Source of the DNA: Tenodera sinensis
Lineage: Eukaryota > Arthropoda > Insecta > Mantodea > Mantidae
NCBI GenBank assembly: GCA_030765045.1
Contig: CM060963.1
Span: forward strand, 100,988,354 to 101,052,353
Reading direction: 5' to 3'
Length of the DNA stretch: 64,000 nucleotides
In this document: piece by piece, positions 32,630-43,519 of the stretch
How positions within the stretch are numbered: the first letter of the stretch is position 1
How the letters are laid out: each line of letters opens with the position of its first letter
Notes under the pieces: model-generated
What the model saw: only the letters and a program-made list of their open reading frames with translations
Database searches by the model: none
What the model was told of the DNA's origin: nothing
Translations under genes and position numbers: made by a program

Positions 32630-34845
32630 AAGTGTTACATACTGAATCGTCATGGATGATCATTATAGCCATACTAGCGGAATCCGCAGCTCTGCTCGCA
32701 TTATTATATTAAATGTCGGGCTTATCTTTCTCCTTGTCCACTTACTCTGCTTCTCCGACTCTCTACCCATTCTCTTTTCCTTAATCAGTCCTTTCTGTTT
32801 CTCTTTTTCATCACTTTCATTCTCTCCCACTCTCCTCTCTATTGCCTCACCCCTATCTTTCTTTGCGACTGAAGTGCCTTGTGATGTTTTCAAGATCGTA
32901 AATGAAATTACTTCTTTGTTAAACACAAATAAAACAGAAATGAGGACCTATTTAATTTTACGCAATTTTTCCTCTTATTTATGCTTGTAATACACTCGGA
33001 ATATTGCTTGAAGTTATAACTGGTAATAGTAATGAAAGCGGTTAAATATTTTCCCTATGGTTATTTAATAAATGAGAAAGCTGTTAGAAAAATTAGTTAC
33101 CTAAAACTTTTTGTTAATAGTATTTTACATAAAAAAGGTTGTTGAAGAGCAAAGTATTTCAATTTTTTATTTCCTGCCCCACTAGAACAGACCTTTCTCT
33201 TGTGCAAATTATTGAGATGATAAAATATCATATTTCCTATATGTAATTTGATATTTTATATACGAAGTTTCATTGCAATCAATAGGGCATTCTGACCGAA
33301 TTGCGGGGCACTGATCTGATTTCGGGAGGCCCTCCGTGATTTGCTCTCCTACTTCCTCTTCTATATCTGAACTTCTAATTCCTGATTCAGAAAAAATTTT
33401 AAATTTGTCAAATGCTTTAAGGTGGAAGTACAGATGCATTTGATACCGCATATCCTATTTTGAAACGAAAACCAGGCTGTTAAAGACAAAATTAATCTAG
33501 ATGTTATTCTACAAAAGGTTCCTAAATATGCAGATTTGTAATTGACTGTGGATTGTTTTAAGCGAATCGTATGTGTCATACATTTACTGATGAGCTCATC
33601 TCCAAAATCTATGCTACCTTAACCCTCACTGAGGGGGATATGTCGAGCTCTTGTTTTGTTATATCTAACAATTATTGGTGACTATCGTATAAAAGAAGTT
33701 ACACAAGTAGATTCGATTATATTGAAGATACAAAAAGTTGGAAGCAGAAACTAGAATAATAAAATAAGTAATGTACAACAAAAAGGAAACCTAAATATAA
33801 CATCCTTAGAGCAGGGCTTCATAGCATGTTTTCTGAATTTAAAGCAATTAATGCATGCACATGTGACTTGCTCACTAATCCGCCCAGCAACAGAAATCAC
33901 AAACCAAGTGAAGGCTTAATGCCTGTTGCTGTATACATGCTGTAGCGATAAAATAAATAGAGAAATTAGAGAATTGAGCACACTCTAATATAGGGCTGGG
34001 CAACTGGCGCTAAGAAGCACAGATTACTCACGATCTTCACTAACAACTTTATGTTTAGCAGTTAAACAAAAAGAAAGGCCGCTCAAGGTATTGCGCGAGT
34101 CGTCCGGGCCTCTCCAATAGGTATTTGAAAACCTAACGAACACATTCAAATTAAAAGCTCACAAATGACTCCTATAGTATAGTTTCTGTGTATTCGCTGC
34201 GATGCTCAGTTGTTGTATCTATCATCCATCACATTCTAATATTTCGCGTATTTCCATGTGAAATTCTGGCAATAAAATTAATTTTCATAATCGAAAAGTA
34301 CTAAGCGCAAATGCTTTGCATATGGCGGTTGAATACTCAGCTCGAGTGATAACGTAAACACTGAAAGTTAAAGAATAATTTCATCCACAAACATTAAAGG
34401 TATAAACTTGGCTAAATGTGTATAAACATGGGGAAAATGTTTATTTGTTGGCGTCTCCACATATACAGATACAGCTTAAATGGAGGTTTATGTATTCACA
34501 TCATTTGTCAATTGCCTGAAATTTTCGAGTTAAATGGCTTTATTGAAATAATGAGTATCTGTTTAAGGGCGACTGGTAATTCTCCACTTCCACGACCCTG
34601 CTATATGAATCTGTTCGTACAGGGACGGCGGAGGGCTCGCTGTAGTGGTTTCACTCTGGCCTGTCCACTCAAGGTCGCACACCTATATCCCCACTCTCGT
34701 TCTTTCCACCTGGCGGTGCTGTGTCCCTCCCTCACTGCTGACTCGCTGACAGGAGTGGGAAACGTTAGAAAGCGGGGAAGAAGTGACCTTGGGTGGACTG
34801 GTGAAAATGATAATACTAGAGATTATGCTGACGGTGCGAAACAAT
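32630..34845. other. No gene recognised
   Basis: Frames include 112 codons (32652-32990), 80 codons (33209-33451, minus; ends in CPAIRSECPIDCNETSY) and 152 codons (34416-34874, partly inside a GC-rich stretch). None matches a family I can defend. Confidence 0.35.
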
Positions 34846-35015
34846 ATATTGTGACTTTGGTGAGTGTAAAGTAAAGAAGACAGATGTAGTCGGGATTAAG
34901 AAACACTTTCATTTCCGTAAACAGTAACTTTTTACACTCGTTGCAACAGCAAGAAAGTCTTTACCGATTCACCAACAGCACGGCTCCGAATTCGTAACAC
35001 AAGAACTGTCCCTTC

Positions 35016-35095
35016 TCCGTCAGCACGACTCCTCAACGCTTCGCATACGTCTCTTCTTTCCGTCGGCACGACTACTCAACGCTTCACATACGTCT
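35016..35095 (-). repeat. Two 37-bp direct repeats in LTR-2
   Basis: TCCGTCRGCACGACTMCTCA then ACGCTTCRCATACGTCT occurs twice, 43 bp apart, with three differences. Probably a leader duplication specific to this LTR family. Confidence 0.8.
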
Positions 35096-35120
35096 GTCCC
35101 CTGTCTGTCGCACTTTAGCG

Positions 35121-35129
35121 CTATTTATA
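35121..35129 (-). promoter_or_regulatory. LTR-2 TATA box
   Basis: TATAAATAG on the minus strand, upstream of the repeated leader. Confidence 0.5.
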
Positions 35130-35323
35130 TCTCCCAGGCACTATTCTGGAAAGTTCAGTTATTGCGGTGAAATACAAAGCAGAAGATTCCAGAAGCCTCT
35201 ATCCTTTTCTCTCTTTCGGCAAGCGCCCCAACAATGCGGCCATTCTCTGTCTCTTTCCTTCGGCTCCTTTGCGGTAGTACCGACAATAATGCGATGGGTG
35301 ACAATATGTCACGCTTGCATATT

Positions 35324-35452
35324 GACACAAAAGGTACCACTGGTCGACAAGATTTTTTTCACAAGAAATCTGAATAGTGAATCTAGTGCATTTTTTCATC
35401 CTGAATTCAGATATGTAGTCAGAATTTTCCCATCAGGCATAGTTTTTCTGTG
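35324..35452 (+). repeat. Left terminal inverted repeat
   Basis: Shares CACTGGTC-ACA, TTCACAAGAA, ATTTTT-C-TCCTGAATTC and CATCRGGCA with the complement of 37465-37613, in order and with similar spacing (length difference about 20 bp). Confidence 0.65.
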
Positions 35453-35760
35453 AAAGCTACTTTTCAAAATATGATTTTAGCGTTTTCTTTGACCTGTCAT
35501 AGGAACTTTTACCTCATATGTAGCTATTTTACTCAAGCCGTATTTATTGAAATTATTTGTAATATCACGCTGAAGGACCACAAAACAAGACTGTGCAGGT
35601 TCATTCATGTTTAGACATGCTCAGACCTGTCTGGCATTGTGATGTGTCAGTATTGAGCTGACTGTGCCATTGTTCGCTAGTGAAATATTTCCTTCCTTTC
35701 TGTTTAGAAGTGTATTGTGTATGTTGTGCATGTTGTATTTCAGTGCTTAATGTTTTCATC

Positions 35761-37380
35761 ATGCCAAGAAAGTGTGTAAATCATGCAGATAATTTCTGCT
35801 ATATTTGTGGTGAGCTGACCTTCCAAGTCTCAGAGGCAAAATATGACCCCACTTGTAAAGAAGTGTTATCATCTTTACTTTGGCTGTCAAGTTGGTGATT
35901 TTCATACGAGCTGGGCCCCAAATACATGCTGTGCTTCGTGTGTTAGACTGCTGACTGGGTGGAAAAATGGTACACATCATATGCCATTTGCAATGCCCAT
36001 GATTTGGAGGGAACCGAAGGATCATTCAACTGACTGTTATTTTTGTTTGACAAATATTAAAGGAATCACATCTAAAACAAAATATACGGTTAAGTATCCG
36101 AATATGTAGATACAACCTTAAGTGATAACTCTGATTCTGACCTAACTGACACTCAAAATGATTCAGATGAAAATAAAAATGATCTTACATATGAAGCCAG
36201 TAGCTGTTCTTCAGAACCATAATTTCCCAATCAGCAAGACCTTAATGACCTGATTCGGGATTTAAATCTGTCTAAACTGCAAGCTGAAGTTTTAACTTCC
36301 AGACTCAAAGGGTGGAATTTACTCCAAAAAGATGTAAAAATAAGTAGTTATCGTAGCCGCCATAGTGTTTTCAAAGAATACTTCTCTGAAGAATATGGTG
36401 TTATGTTTTGTAATAATATTTGTTCACTTATGGAAACTCTTGGGCATCAACACCGACCAGATGAGTGGCGATTGTTCATAGACTCCTCTAAAGTAAGTTT
36501 GAAGGCTGTGCTGCTACATATTGGCAATGAACTTCCATCAATACCAGTAGCGCATGCCGCTATGAAAGAGACATATCAAAATATGAAACTAATTTTAGAG
36601 AAAATACAATATGGAAAATATGAATGGAATATCTGTGGTGATTTAAAGGTCATTGCTTTATTGCTTGGTTTGCAACTTGGGTTCACCAAATTTTGCTGTT
36701 TTTTGTGCGAGTGGGACAGCAGAGATAAGAAGTCTCACTACGTTAGAAAGTCATGGCCAAAACGTGAATCTCTTCTCCCTGGCCAGAAAAATGTGGCATG
36801 TGTCCCTTTAGTGAATCCTGAAAAAATATTCTTACCTCCATTGCATATTAAGTTAGGAGTTATGAAAAATTTCGTCAAAGCTATGGATAAACTTTTTGAT
36901 GGATTCTTGTACTTGAAATTGAAATCCCCCAAAGTCAGTGAATGCTAAATTGAAAGAAGGAGTTTTTATAGGACCACAAATCCGATCATAGTGGCTGATG
37001 AACATTTCGAGAGACTGTTAAATCCACTGGAGAGAGCAGCCTGGCAGTCTTTCAAAAGTTTATGTTGCAATTTTCTTGGAAACCATAAAGCAGAAAACTA
37101 TCGTGACATAGTGGCTGATCTTCTGCATTCTTATAAAGCTATGGGATGCAACATGTCTTTAAAAATTCACTTCTTGGACTCTCACTTGGACTTCTTCCCC
37201 GAAAACCTTGGAGCTGTCAGCGATGAACACGGTGAGCGTTTTCATCAGCAAATTTCTACGATAGAGAAGAGGTACCAAGGCAAGTGGAGTTCCAATATGC
37301 TGGCTCACTACTGTTAGACTAAAATGAGAGACGTTCCAGATGCAAAGTATACCCGAAAATCACTATCTACCACTTTCTAG
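35761..37380 (+). pseudogene. Transposase-like zinc-finger/RNase H-like protein, broken
   Basis: About 540 codons from ATG (MPRKCVNHADNFCYICGE) to TAG at 37378. N-terminal Cys pairs (CYIC, CCASC, CYFC) suggest zinc binding. After a Ser/Asp/Asn-rich linker come DLNLSKLQAEVLTSRLKGWN, then DEWRLFIDSSKVSLKAVLL, then WNICGDLKVIALLLGLQ with CCFLCEWDSRDKKSHY, and finally KIHFLDSHLDFFPENLGAVS and DEHGERFHQQI. The two β-strand-like Asp motifs (FIDSS, CGDLK) and the late Glu (DEHGERFH) could be a DDE triad; that is inference. Damage: one-base frameshift at about 35827, frameshift near 36110, stop 36220-36222, frame changes near 36942 and 36985, and stop 37315-37317 where Trp is expected. Flanking inverted repeats point to a transposon gene, not a host gene. 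Confidence 0.75.
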
Positions 37381-37464
37381 ATAAGTCAGGATCAGTAGTT
37401 ATAATTTTGAGTTAGATAGCTAGTTACGGATTTTTTAGAATATTATAAAAATTCAAATAAATAT

Positions 37465-37613
37465 CACACAAAACTCCTGCCCGATGCGGACAAACTGTAA
37501 TTATATTTGAATTCAGCACGAAAAATACTTTTAGAATCTGTTATTTTAATTCTTGTGAAAGAGAAAAAGTTAATTTTTGTAGACCAGTGACTTAGAGCAA
37601 GCTCTTTTGTGTC
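37465..37613 (-). repeat. Right terminal inverted repeat
   Basis: Complement of the left repeat, as described there. It lies 85 bp beyond the ORF relic's final stop. Confidence 0.65.
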
Positions 37614-37619
37614 TATCAC

Positions 37620-38435
37620 ACCTGGCATGCTGAGCACATTATTGAACATCCAGAACTTCTACAGCCTACGCTCCAAATACTGTCTTCTAAATCGTTGAGC
37701 ATATGGGAATTTATGGCGTAAAAATTATCTTTTAGACTTTGCTACAGGATTTAGGATTGAAAAGCGACTAGGCCGGTCAACTATTCTATCATTAAAAGCA
37801 AGTTTTAATGCTAGGCAGCTATTTTCTTCGAATTATTTTTATTGCAGTTTCTATCTAATCTAATCTTTCCTCGATTAGGATTGTTGACTGTCTGTTTAAA
37901 TTGTGTTACTGCCTATAACTTGTGTATTTGTTAGAACCAAATGACACCAGGGAATGTATGCACTTACCTATATACATTCAAGCTGACAGCTACAGTGTTT
38001 CGTGGTTGTATCAAAATTTAACACAATAAACACAAGGCGTTCTGTAGTATACCATAACTATACACAGTTAGTACTATATATACTTTTAGTGCACATGAAC
38101 CGTTCTTACTGCGTACGTCACTGATAATCAGAGCTAGGAGAAATATCCACTGAATGGGGAATCAACCTAACTAGTACACGTGACGTCGTACGGAGGTCAC
38201 GGGTCCAGTCTGTACAATTGACTGTCAGTAGTTCACTGCAGTACTGGCAGTGTAGACTTGGTCGCTGTGTTTACGTTCTGTTCTGCGCTATACAAAGTTC
38301 GGTATGTCAGCATCACCACATCATCATCATATACCAATATACCATTTTAAAAACTACACAATTCTGGGTTTAAAAACTTCATTACGAAATATGCTAAACT
38401 ATTTCACAAGCAAACAGACGATGAGAGGATAATAC
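37620..38435. other. No gene recognised; weak tRNA-like motif
   Basis: AT-rich. Near 38150-38215 a B-box-like CACGGGTCCAGTCTG follows an A-box-like AACCTAACTAGTAC, too weak to call a SINE. Confidence 0.35.
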
Positions 38436-38438
38436 AAC

Positions 38439-38563
38439 ACTTCCTCTACTAAGTAGAGGAAGTATTGTATTGCACCCAAAAATTCGATGTCGAGATTTCA
38501 CCGGAAATATATGCTTTGAGGCCCCCTGAATCCAAAAAAGCATTTTGAGAAAAAGGTCCGTGT

Positions 38564-38632
<69 letters not shown>

Positions 38633-39345
38633 AGTCTGTGTGTCTGTCAGTCTGTGGACAGCGTAACTCAAAAACGAAAAGTCGGTTAAAAATCAAAGTT
38701 GGTATTTAAGTTATTCAAGGATGCGACATAATACAATTTTGAAGAAAATAGCCCCACACTAAACTACCCTTTACATGAAAAGTTTTTCGACATTTTTTAT
38801 TTTCTTGAAAATAGCTCTAACGATTTTGATTAAAATCTCACATGTTTTGAGATATTTGAATGACAAATGAAATGTATATATTGAATTTTTTGGATATAGC
38901 CTATGTAGTCCTGTTTACTCTGGACGACTTTTGCATAACTGGTAAACTGTTAGAGATAGACGAAATTATACTATATAAAAAATGTAGATCTTGCTAAAAT
39001 ACACAATTTATGTCCAAATAAAATTTTTTGTAGATGAACCATTTCGGAGATATTCCTTGTTATGTGTGAGTTTCGGAAAACTTAAAACTTTCGTGAAATG
39101 GAACATCATTGTTCATTTTTTGTATGATAAGTGTGCAAAGAGAACAGAATCTCAAAGCTGATGGATGATTATCGCACAAAGCCTACTGTATTCTAATATT
39201 CCCCTTGCACCTACAAGGAAATAAGCAATAAGATAATTTGTGAAAATGTTTATCTTAACTAACACGAAGAAGATATAGGAATAAGAGTTTGTCAGAGTGG
39301 TTAGTACAAGAGTAGTGAAAGTCATGCGAGTGCAACACATCAGAT
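38439..39345 (+). repeat. Rep-A, near full-length copy
   Basis: Starts with a perfect palindrome (arms ACTTCCTCTACT and AGTAGAGGAAGT around one A, 38439-38463). GATGTCGAGATTTCACCGG, an imperfect GT tract (38561-38632), AAGGATGCGACA, CTAACGATTTTGATT, CATAACTGGTAAACTG, GAACCATTTCGGAGATATTC and GCACCTACAAGGAAATAAGC follow. It ends AAAGTCATGCGAGTGCAACA then CATCAGAT. A good reference copy. The minus frame 39152-39340 is a repeat shadow. Confidence 0.85.
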
Positions 39346-39351
39346 ATTTTA

Positions 39352-39570
39352 TGTTAGGCGTGCAAAGAGAGCGGAATTTGAAAGCTTTAAATGATTTGAC
39401 TATTGCTCAAAGTCTACTGTATTCCCATATTCCCGTCGCAAATGCAGGAAAACGAGCAATAAGATAATTTCTGCAAATGTTTATCTCAAGTAATACGAAC
39501 AAGATAGAAGAATGAGAGCTTGCAAGTATAGTAACTATAAAAGTCAATGTCATGTGATTGCAATATGAGA
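39352..39570 (+). repeat. Rep-A 3' part, tandem partial copy
   Basis: Repeats the last ~220 bp of the preceding copy (AGGCGTGCAAAGAGAGCGGA … AATAAGATAATTTCTGCAAA … CATGTGATTGCAATATGAGA), in the same orientation directly downstream. Confidence 0.75.
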
Positions 39571-39579
39571 TTTTTAAAG

Positions 39580-40325
39580 TTAGATTTGTTATTACACCCC
39601 TGGCTGTAACGTTTACAGTTCCAGGCTACCCGTGTCACCCCTTTCCCTCGTCACGCGCACACATTCCAAGAAAAGGATATTTGTCCTAGCTCTACTGATG
39701 GATGATACATGAAATTAAATAATTATTGACAAAGGAAATTTGGGAAGGAAGCATTTATGGTACCGTTCCGACACATACCAATTGTGATACCCAAGGGAAC
39801 CCGATACCTGCTACAAAACAAATTCAGTGATTCCAGTCACGTCATTCAAGATAAATCTGGTATTCTTATGACCGCCTAAGGGAGTTCCAGTACTCGGTTA
39901 TTCCTGCTTTTCTTCTTCTTTCTTTTTTTCTTTCTTTCTCGTCCATAAGTTTCCTTTCTCTTTAGTTTGCTGCTCATTTACTTTTGCTCATTTGTATTTT
40001 CTCACTCTTTTTGTGTGGCGTGTTCATTCTCCCTATTTATGTTTGTCTCTCGTTCTTTGTTTCCTACGGTCTTCTTGTCATTATTTATCTTATTGAGACC
40101 AGCCAGAAATGAAACTAATTCTATAAAGAAGGTATAATAATGCACACCGTGTAAAATAGCCAGAGGTGATATAAGTAGGAATAAAAGTGCGCATTGTTGC
40201 GTGTTGGGTGTATAACGAAGCCGCGCCATTAATTTTAGCTTTTATAATGACACCACCCTTTTCTGATGATCAGAAGCAAGAAATGGAAGGACCTAAACCT
40301 CGGCAGCTTTACTTATAATTCTGTT
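39580..40325. other. No gene recognised
   Basis: Contains a CT/T-rich stretch at 39904-40000 and a 75-codon minus frame without motifs. Confidence 0.35.
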
Positions 40326-40329
40326 TCAT

Positions 40330-40835
40330 TTAGTGTCGGGGAGTAAGATCTGTCGTGACCCTTAATGTACGTTAATATTCATGCATAACTTACTTTCTAG
40401 ATAACGTGGAATTTTACTTTCGGAAATAAACTTTACGGCTTTTATTGTTGGGCCTATAGATTACAAATTAAGAAAACTTCGTAACAATGAGGACATTCTA
40501 CATACTGAAACAAATAAGAACTGCAACAACATACTTTGTCTCTTAAGCGCTTAACGTAGTGCACACTACTGAATTGTTGAGTCACAACTCAGGACTGAAT
40601 TGCACCTGGTTCTGTTCACTGAACTCTCGCTCTCATTGTCCTTTGTAAGTCTGTACAGTGGACACTAGGTAGCTCCTTATACAGGGCACGAACACAAGGG
40701 AACGTTCTGGAAGAGGAATGGAACGCCACACAATAGCCAATTGTTTTGCCGGGCTATTACTGAGTCAAGAGGACCGGCCATTGACACAGGTGGACGGCCG
40801 GGTCAGTATGCGCTCACCCCCTGTCGTTGATAATT
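40330..40835 (-). mobile_element. Probable LTR of a third family (LTR-3)
   Basis: On minus: a GC-richer block, TGTATAAGG (TATA box, complement of 40676-40684), about 230 bp later CAATAAAAG (complement of 40441-40446 region), then a run to CTTACTCCCCGACA. That promoter-to-polyadenylation layout is LTR-like, but no duplication or second copy was found in the window, so ends are approximate. Confidence 0.35.
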
Positions 40836-40839
40836 GTTC

Positions 40840-41370
40840 TTTAAAGTAAAAATAAATAAATAAATTAACTAAATAAATGCACAAATGTCTTGCACTCACA
40901 TGACCTACTCTACTTTAAGCAGTTAATTAAAAGTTTCGTCCAATAAAGTTGAATTTCAGTGAAATAATTTGTTGCAAATATTGACCAAGCCTAGTAGGAA
41001 ATATATAGAATACTTTGCATTATTAGTTTGTAGAGTAATTGTGAAAATGAAGATTGCTTATGGAGAAAGTCGTGCTACCATGAAGCATTTTATACTGATA
41101 GTGGCAAGAAGTGTCCGAAGTTCTTGGTACTGAAAACATTATTAGCAGGTTTAGAGTATACTTCAGAAAAGCTCACCTAGGTAGCGTTTATAAAACAAAC
41201 CAATTCCGCCTCCGCAAGGAGATCTACAAGTATGGGAATGACGTAACAAGTTTTCTAGCTCGGAATATATGTTTACTAACCCTCTTTTGATAAGAAGTTT
41301 CGTTCTTGAGTTGCTGGACACGTTCGTCAAGGCTGAATATGCTAGAACTTTCACAATCTACTTATTTTTC
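40840..41370. other. No gene recognised
   Basis: 40880-40920 has CTTGCACTCACATGACCTAC then TCTACT, a short relic of a Rep-A end (reverse). The rest is unassigned. Confidence 0.35.
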
Positions 41371-41376
41371 TGTATA

Positions 41377-42290
41377 CAGTAAAACATCGTTCATTCGGAC
41401 TAACTGGGACAAATTCAATCCAGAAAATCGAAAATCGATAATCCGGGTTATAGCAAAACAACATTCTTAAACCCTTAAATAAACAGACTTGCCGTTTATG
41501 ACGATAAAAACAGACTGTAGCAAAATTATGTAGAGTACATAGTATGTATTGTTTACAAGACATTACAAATATAAACATCGTAATCACATACAATTGCATA
41601 ATTTCTTAATAAAGAATTGATCCTGTGGTCTATTTTAAGCACGTGTGAGGTTTGAACTAAGAACGGTTAAGTTATCATTAACAGACGCTCCAAGTACGCT
41701 ATGTTTGTCAGCTGGTGCAAAGCACTCCCAGTTCAGCAGCTATTTTCTTCAATGCTTCTCCTTTATCAATTAGAATAATAGCATCCAACTTTTTAACCAT
41801 TGGAACCATGATCTTCTTTCGCTTTAATGTCGTTTTAAACTTGTACAATGAATTACACTCCCAAATACTTCGATAAACTATAAAAACAATCTGGCTGAAA
41901 CACACCCGATAAACTTAATAAAACGCGCAGTTTGAAAACCGTAGGGAAACTGAGGAGTTTGAGGTAGGTGTAGTGATGGGTAGGGATCAAGGTCAACGCT
42001 TTGTTCCGGAGCTATTTATATCTGGTGAGACATACCGCGTCAGCACCGTGTGACACAGTACCAAATCTTTCTTAAACTCAACAGGTAGCATTTTACAGTA
42101 CAGTACAACTTATGAAGGAACCGTACATTGAATCGAACTAAAACGCGAATATTTGGTGTACATACTTATGTTTTTGCTATGACAGTTAAATTTATTATAT
42201 AATGTGAGCACTAAATTAAAAAAAAAAAAAACATATGTATACAAATCTGATCTGGATTATCTGGAGAACCGGATAAACGAAGTTTTGCTG
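41377..42290 (-). mobile_element. pogo/Tigger-like DNA transposon, deleted copy
   Basis: 914 bp with inverted ends CAGTAAAACATCGTTCATTC (left) and CAGCAAAACTTCGTTTATCC (right, complement), flanked by TA on both sides (41375-41376 and 42291-42292). The sub-terminal ATCGATAATCCGGGTTA and TCTGGATTATCTGG motifs are typical of Tigger TIR regions. Tigger elements insert at TA and carry a CENP-B-type HTH plus DDE transposase. Here only a short N-terminal piece of the ORF remains, so it is a non-autonomous internal-deletion derivative. Confidence 0.75.
41708..41905 (-). pseudogene. Tigger/Jerky transposase N-terminal HTH fragment
   Basis: The minus frame contains KRKKIMVPMVKKLDAIILID then KGEALKKIAAELGV, matching the psq/CENP-B N-terminal helix-turn-helix (KRKxxxLSxxEKLEIIKxLEKGExxxxIAxEYGV). 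It stops after about 35 residues of the motif, and the DDE domain is absent. The N-terminal 28 residues of the frame are not part of the domain. Confidence 0.6.
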
Positions 42291-42294
42291 TACT

Positions 42295-42780
42295 TTACGG
42301 CTATACAGGTATAGGAATTAACTCTTCATTTGTTTGTTACAGTTCTGTGCTGGTCTGAGAGGGTTATTGAGCAGCTTTCGCAACCATGCATCAATTGCAG
42401 TAAGTACACCCAACATTTATAAGTAGTGATTATGTTACCTTAAGGATCTTATTTTCAGGTTTCCTATATATTGTACCATTATTCTGTAAACCTTTGTTAT
42501 TTCTTTATGCCACTTTTTGCATCTATAATTATAACTCATAAAGAACAGGTCATCTCTCTTTTATGCAAAACAAAAGGTCGGTTTATCCCTCAATGCAGCT
42601 TGATTGAGATGGCTTGCAGTAAGCGTCACACACAGTAATTGATGTAGGATTAGCTGACTTCTATTGTTGCACAAAAGTATATGAACTTCAACCATTTAAA
42701 TAAGAATGAACTACACTACAAAACTTCACTTTACAAAAGATGAACACATGTAACTTTAAATAAAATATTGAACACAATAA
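42295..42780. other. No gene or repeat recognised
   Basis: AT-rich spacer between the Tigger element and an LTR-1 copy. Confidence 0.4.
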
Positions 42781-42791
42781 CAATGTGACAA

Positions 42792-42809
42792 ATCCCACTT
42801 CCGACACCA
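42792..42809 (-). promoter_or_regulatory. Retroelement primer-binding site, one mismatch
   Basis: TGGTGTCGGAAGTGGGAT on minus; differs at one base from those at 5923 and 12188. Confidence 0.6.
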
Positions 42810-43139
42810 TGGTGACAAATGACAGGTTCAGTCAATTTTAATGTCGCTTTATTTCTCTTCTAAAACTGAATCACAAAAGCACAGTTCTCTTTTTTATCGT
42901 TAACATAATTTAGAGTTCGTTGTGACCTTGCAGCGCACAGCTATTCTATCCGATCGTAACAATAACACATATTTCACTGTCTTTCAGTTCTACTACTCTC
43001 CCTAACAAACAGCTGGCTTCGATGATCACACCTACTAAAAGTGCTGCAGGTAAGTAACAATTCCCAGGCGACGATTAAATCTCCAAAATATTCTCTGAGG
43101 ACACACATTCAAATTTCTCTCAACGCTGGCTGCATATAT

Positions 43140-43167
43140 ACACACACACACATACACACACACTCAC

Positions 43168-43205
<38 letters not shown>
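43140..43205 (-). repeat. (CA)n tract in LTR leader
   Basis: Slightly interrupted CA run, equal to GT on the LTR sense strand, at the family-typical place. Confidence 0.95.
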
Positions 43206-43210
<5 letters not shown>

Positions 43211-43519
43211 CGCGCTCTTAAAACTAACTGCTAACAACTGTCTCGTTCAACATGATTCAAAGACTGGTTTCTCTCAACACTGCATTCGCTTATATACTGA
43301 GAATGACGTAGCACGGCTTTTTCTTGAAAGCTCCAATTTCTCGAACTTCTCGTAAATAAGCCAGCAGTTGAATTCCTCGAACAGTTTTAAAACGCTTTGT
43401 TCTGCCGCGCTCATAGTGGTATTTTTTCTGACCGTTCCACTGCCGAGCATTTACTAGCAGGTGTGAGGTAGCTTGACCTTGAATGGCTCTGACAGACTGG
43501 TGGCCTCGTCGCACTACAT

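Larger units (their letters stand above)
34850..35303 (-). mobile_element. Solo LTR, second family (LTR-2)
   Basis: 454 bp, flanked by exact 4-bp duplications ATAT (34846-34849) and ATAT (35304-35307). On minus it reads TGTCACCCATCGC… to …CAAAGTCACA, so it has TG…CA ends. A TATAAATAG box is at 35121-35129 (complement). Two 37-bp direct repeats lie in the downstream leader (35016-35052, 35059-35095). No LTR-1 similarity apart from the terminal TGT…ACA and target choice. It sits immediately outside the left inverted repeat of the transposon at 35.3-37.6 kb. Confidence 0.7.
35324..37613 (+). mobile_element. DNA transposon of unrecognised superfamily (degenerate)
   Basis: About 2.3 kb bounded by imperfect long inverted repeats. 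Left (35324-35452) reads GACACAAAAG, CACTGGTCGACA, TTCACAAGAA, CTGAATTCAGATAT and CATCAGGCA in order. The complement of the right end (37613-37465) reads GACACAAAAG, CACTGGTCTACA, TTCACAAGAA, CTGAATTCAAATAT and CATCGGGCA in the same order. It contains one intronless ORF relic (35761-37380). The exact outer ends are unclear and may extend past 35308 and 37640, so I cannot state the target duplication. From memory, close relatives of the encoded protein are multi-copy in arthropods and Hydra and unnamed. Confidence 0.65.
42784..43513 (-). mobile_element. LTR-1 copy 8 with primer-binding site (minus)
   Basis: On minus it starts TGCGACG (43513), has TATATAAG (complement of 43289-43296), a GT tract, a TCGTCG block, AATAAA (complement of 42848-42853) and GTCACCA. 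Then comes TGGTGTCGGAAGTGGGAT and a last TGTCACA (42784). This is the third case of the LTR + PBS + LTR-end layout, here almost without extra bases between the PBS and the final TGTCACA. The flanks do not form a clean duplication. Confidence 0.7.

Noticed and set aside
33209..33451. 80-codon minus frame ending in a Cys-rich segment, considered as a DEG/ENaC-channel exon
   Set aside because: Only the spacing of a few cysteines is suggestive. No splice donor or neighbouring exon was found.
34416..34874. 152-codon plus frame
   Set aside because: The longest uninterrupted frame outside the transposon relic, but it has no domain. It runs from AT-rich into GC-rich DNA and into the LTR-2 border.
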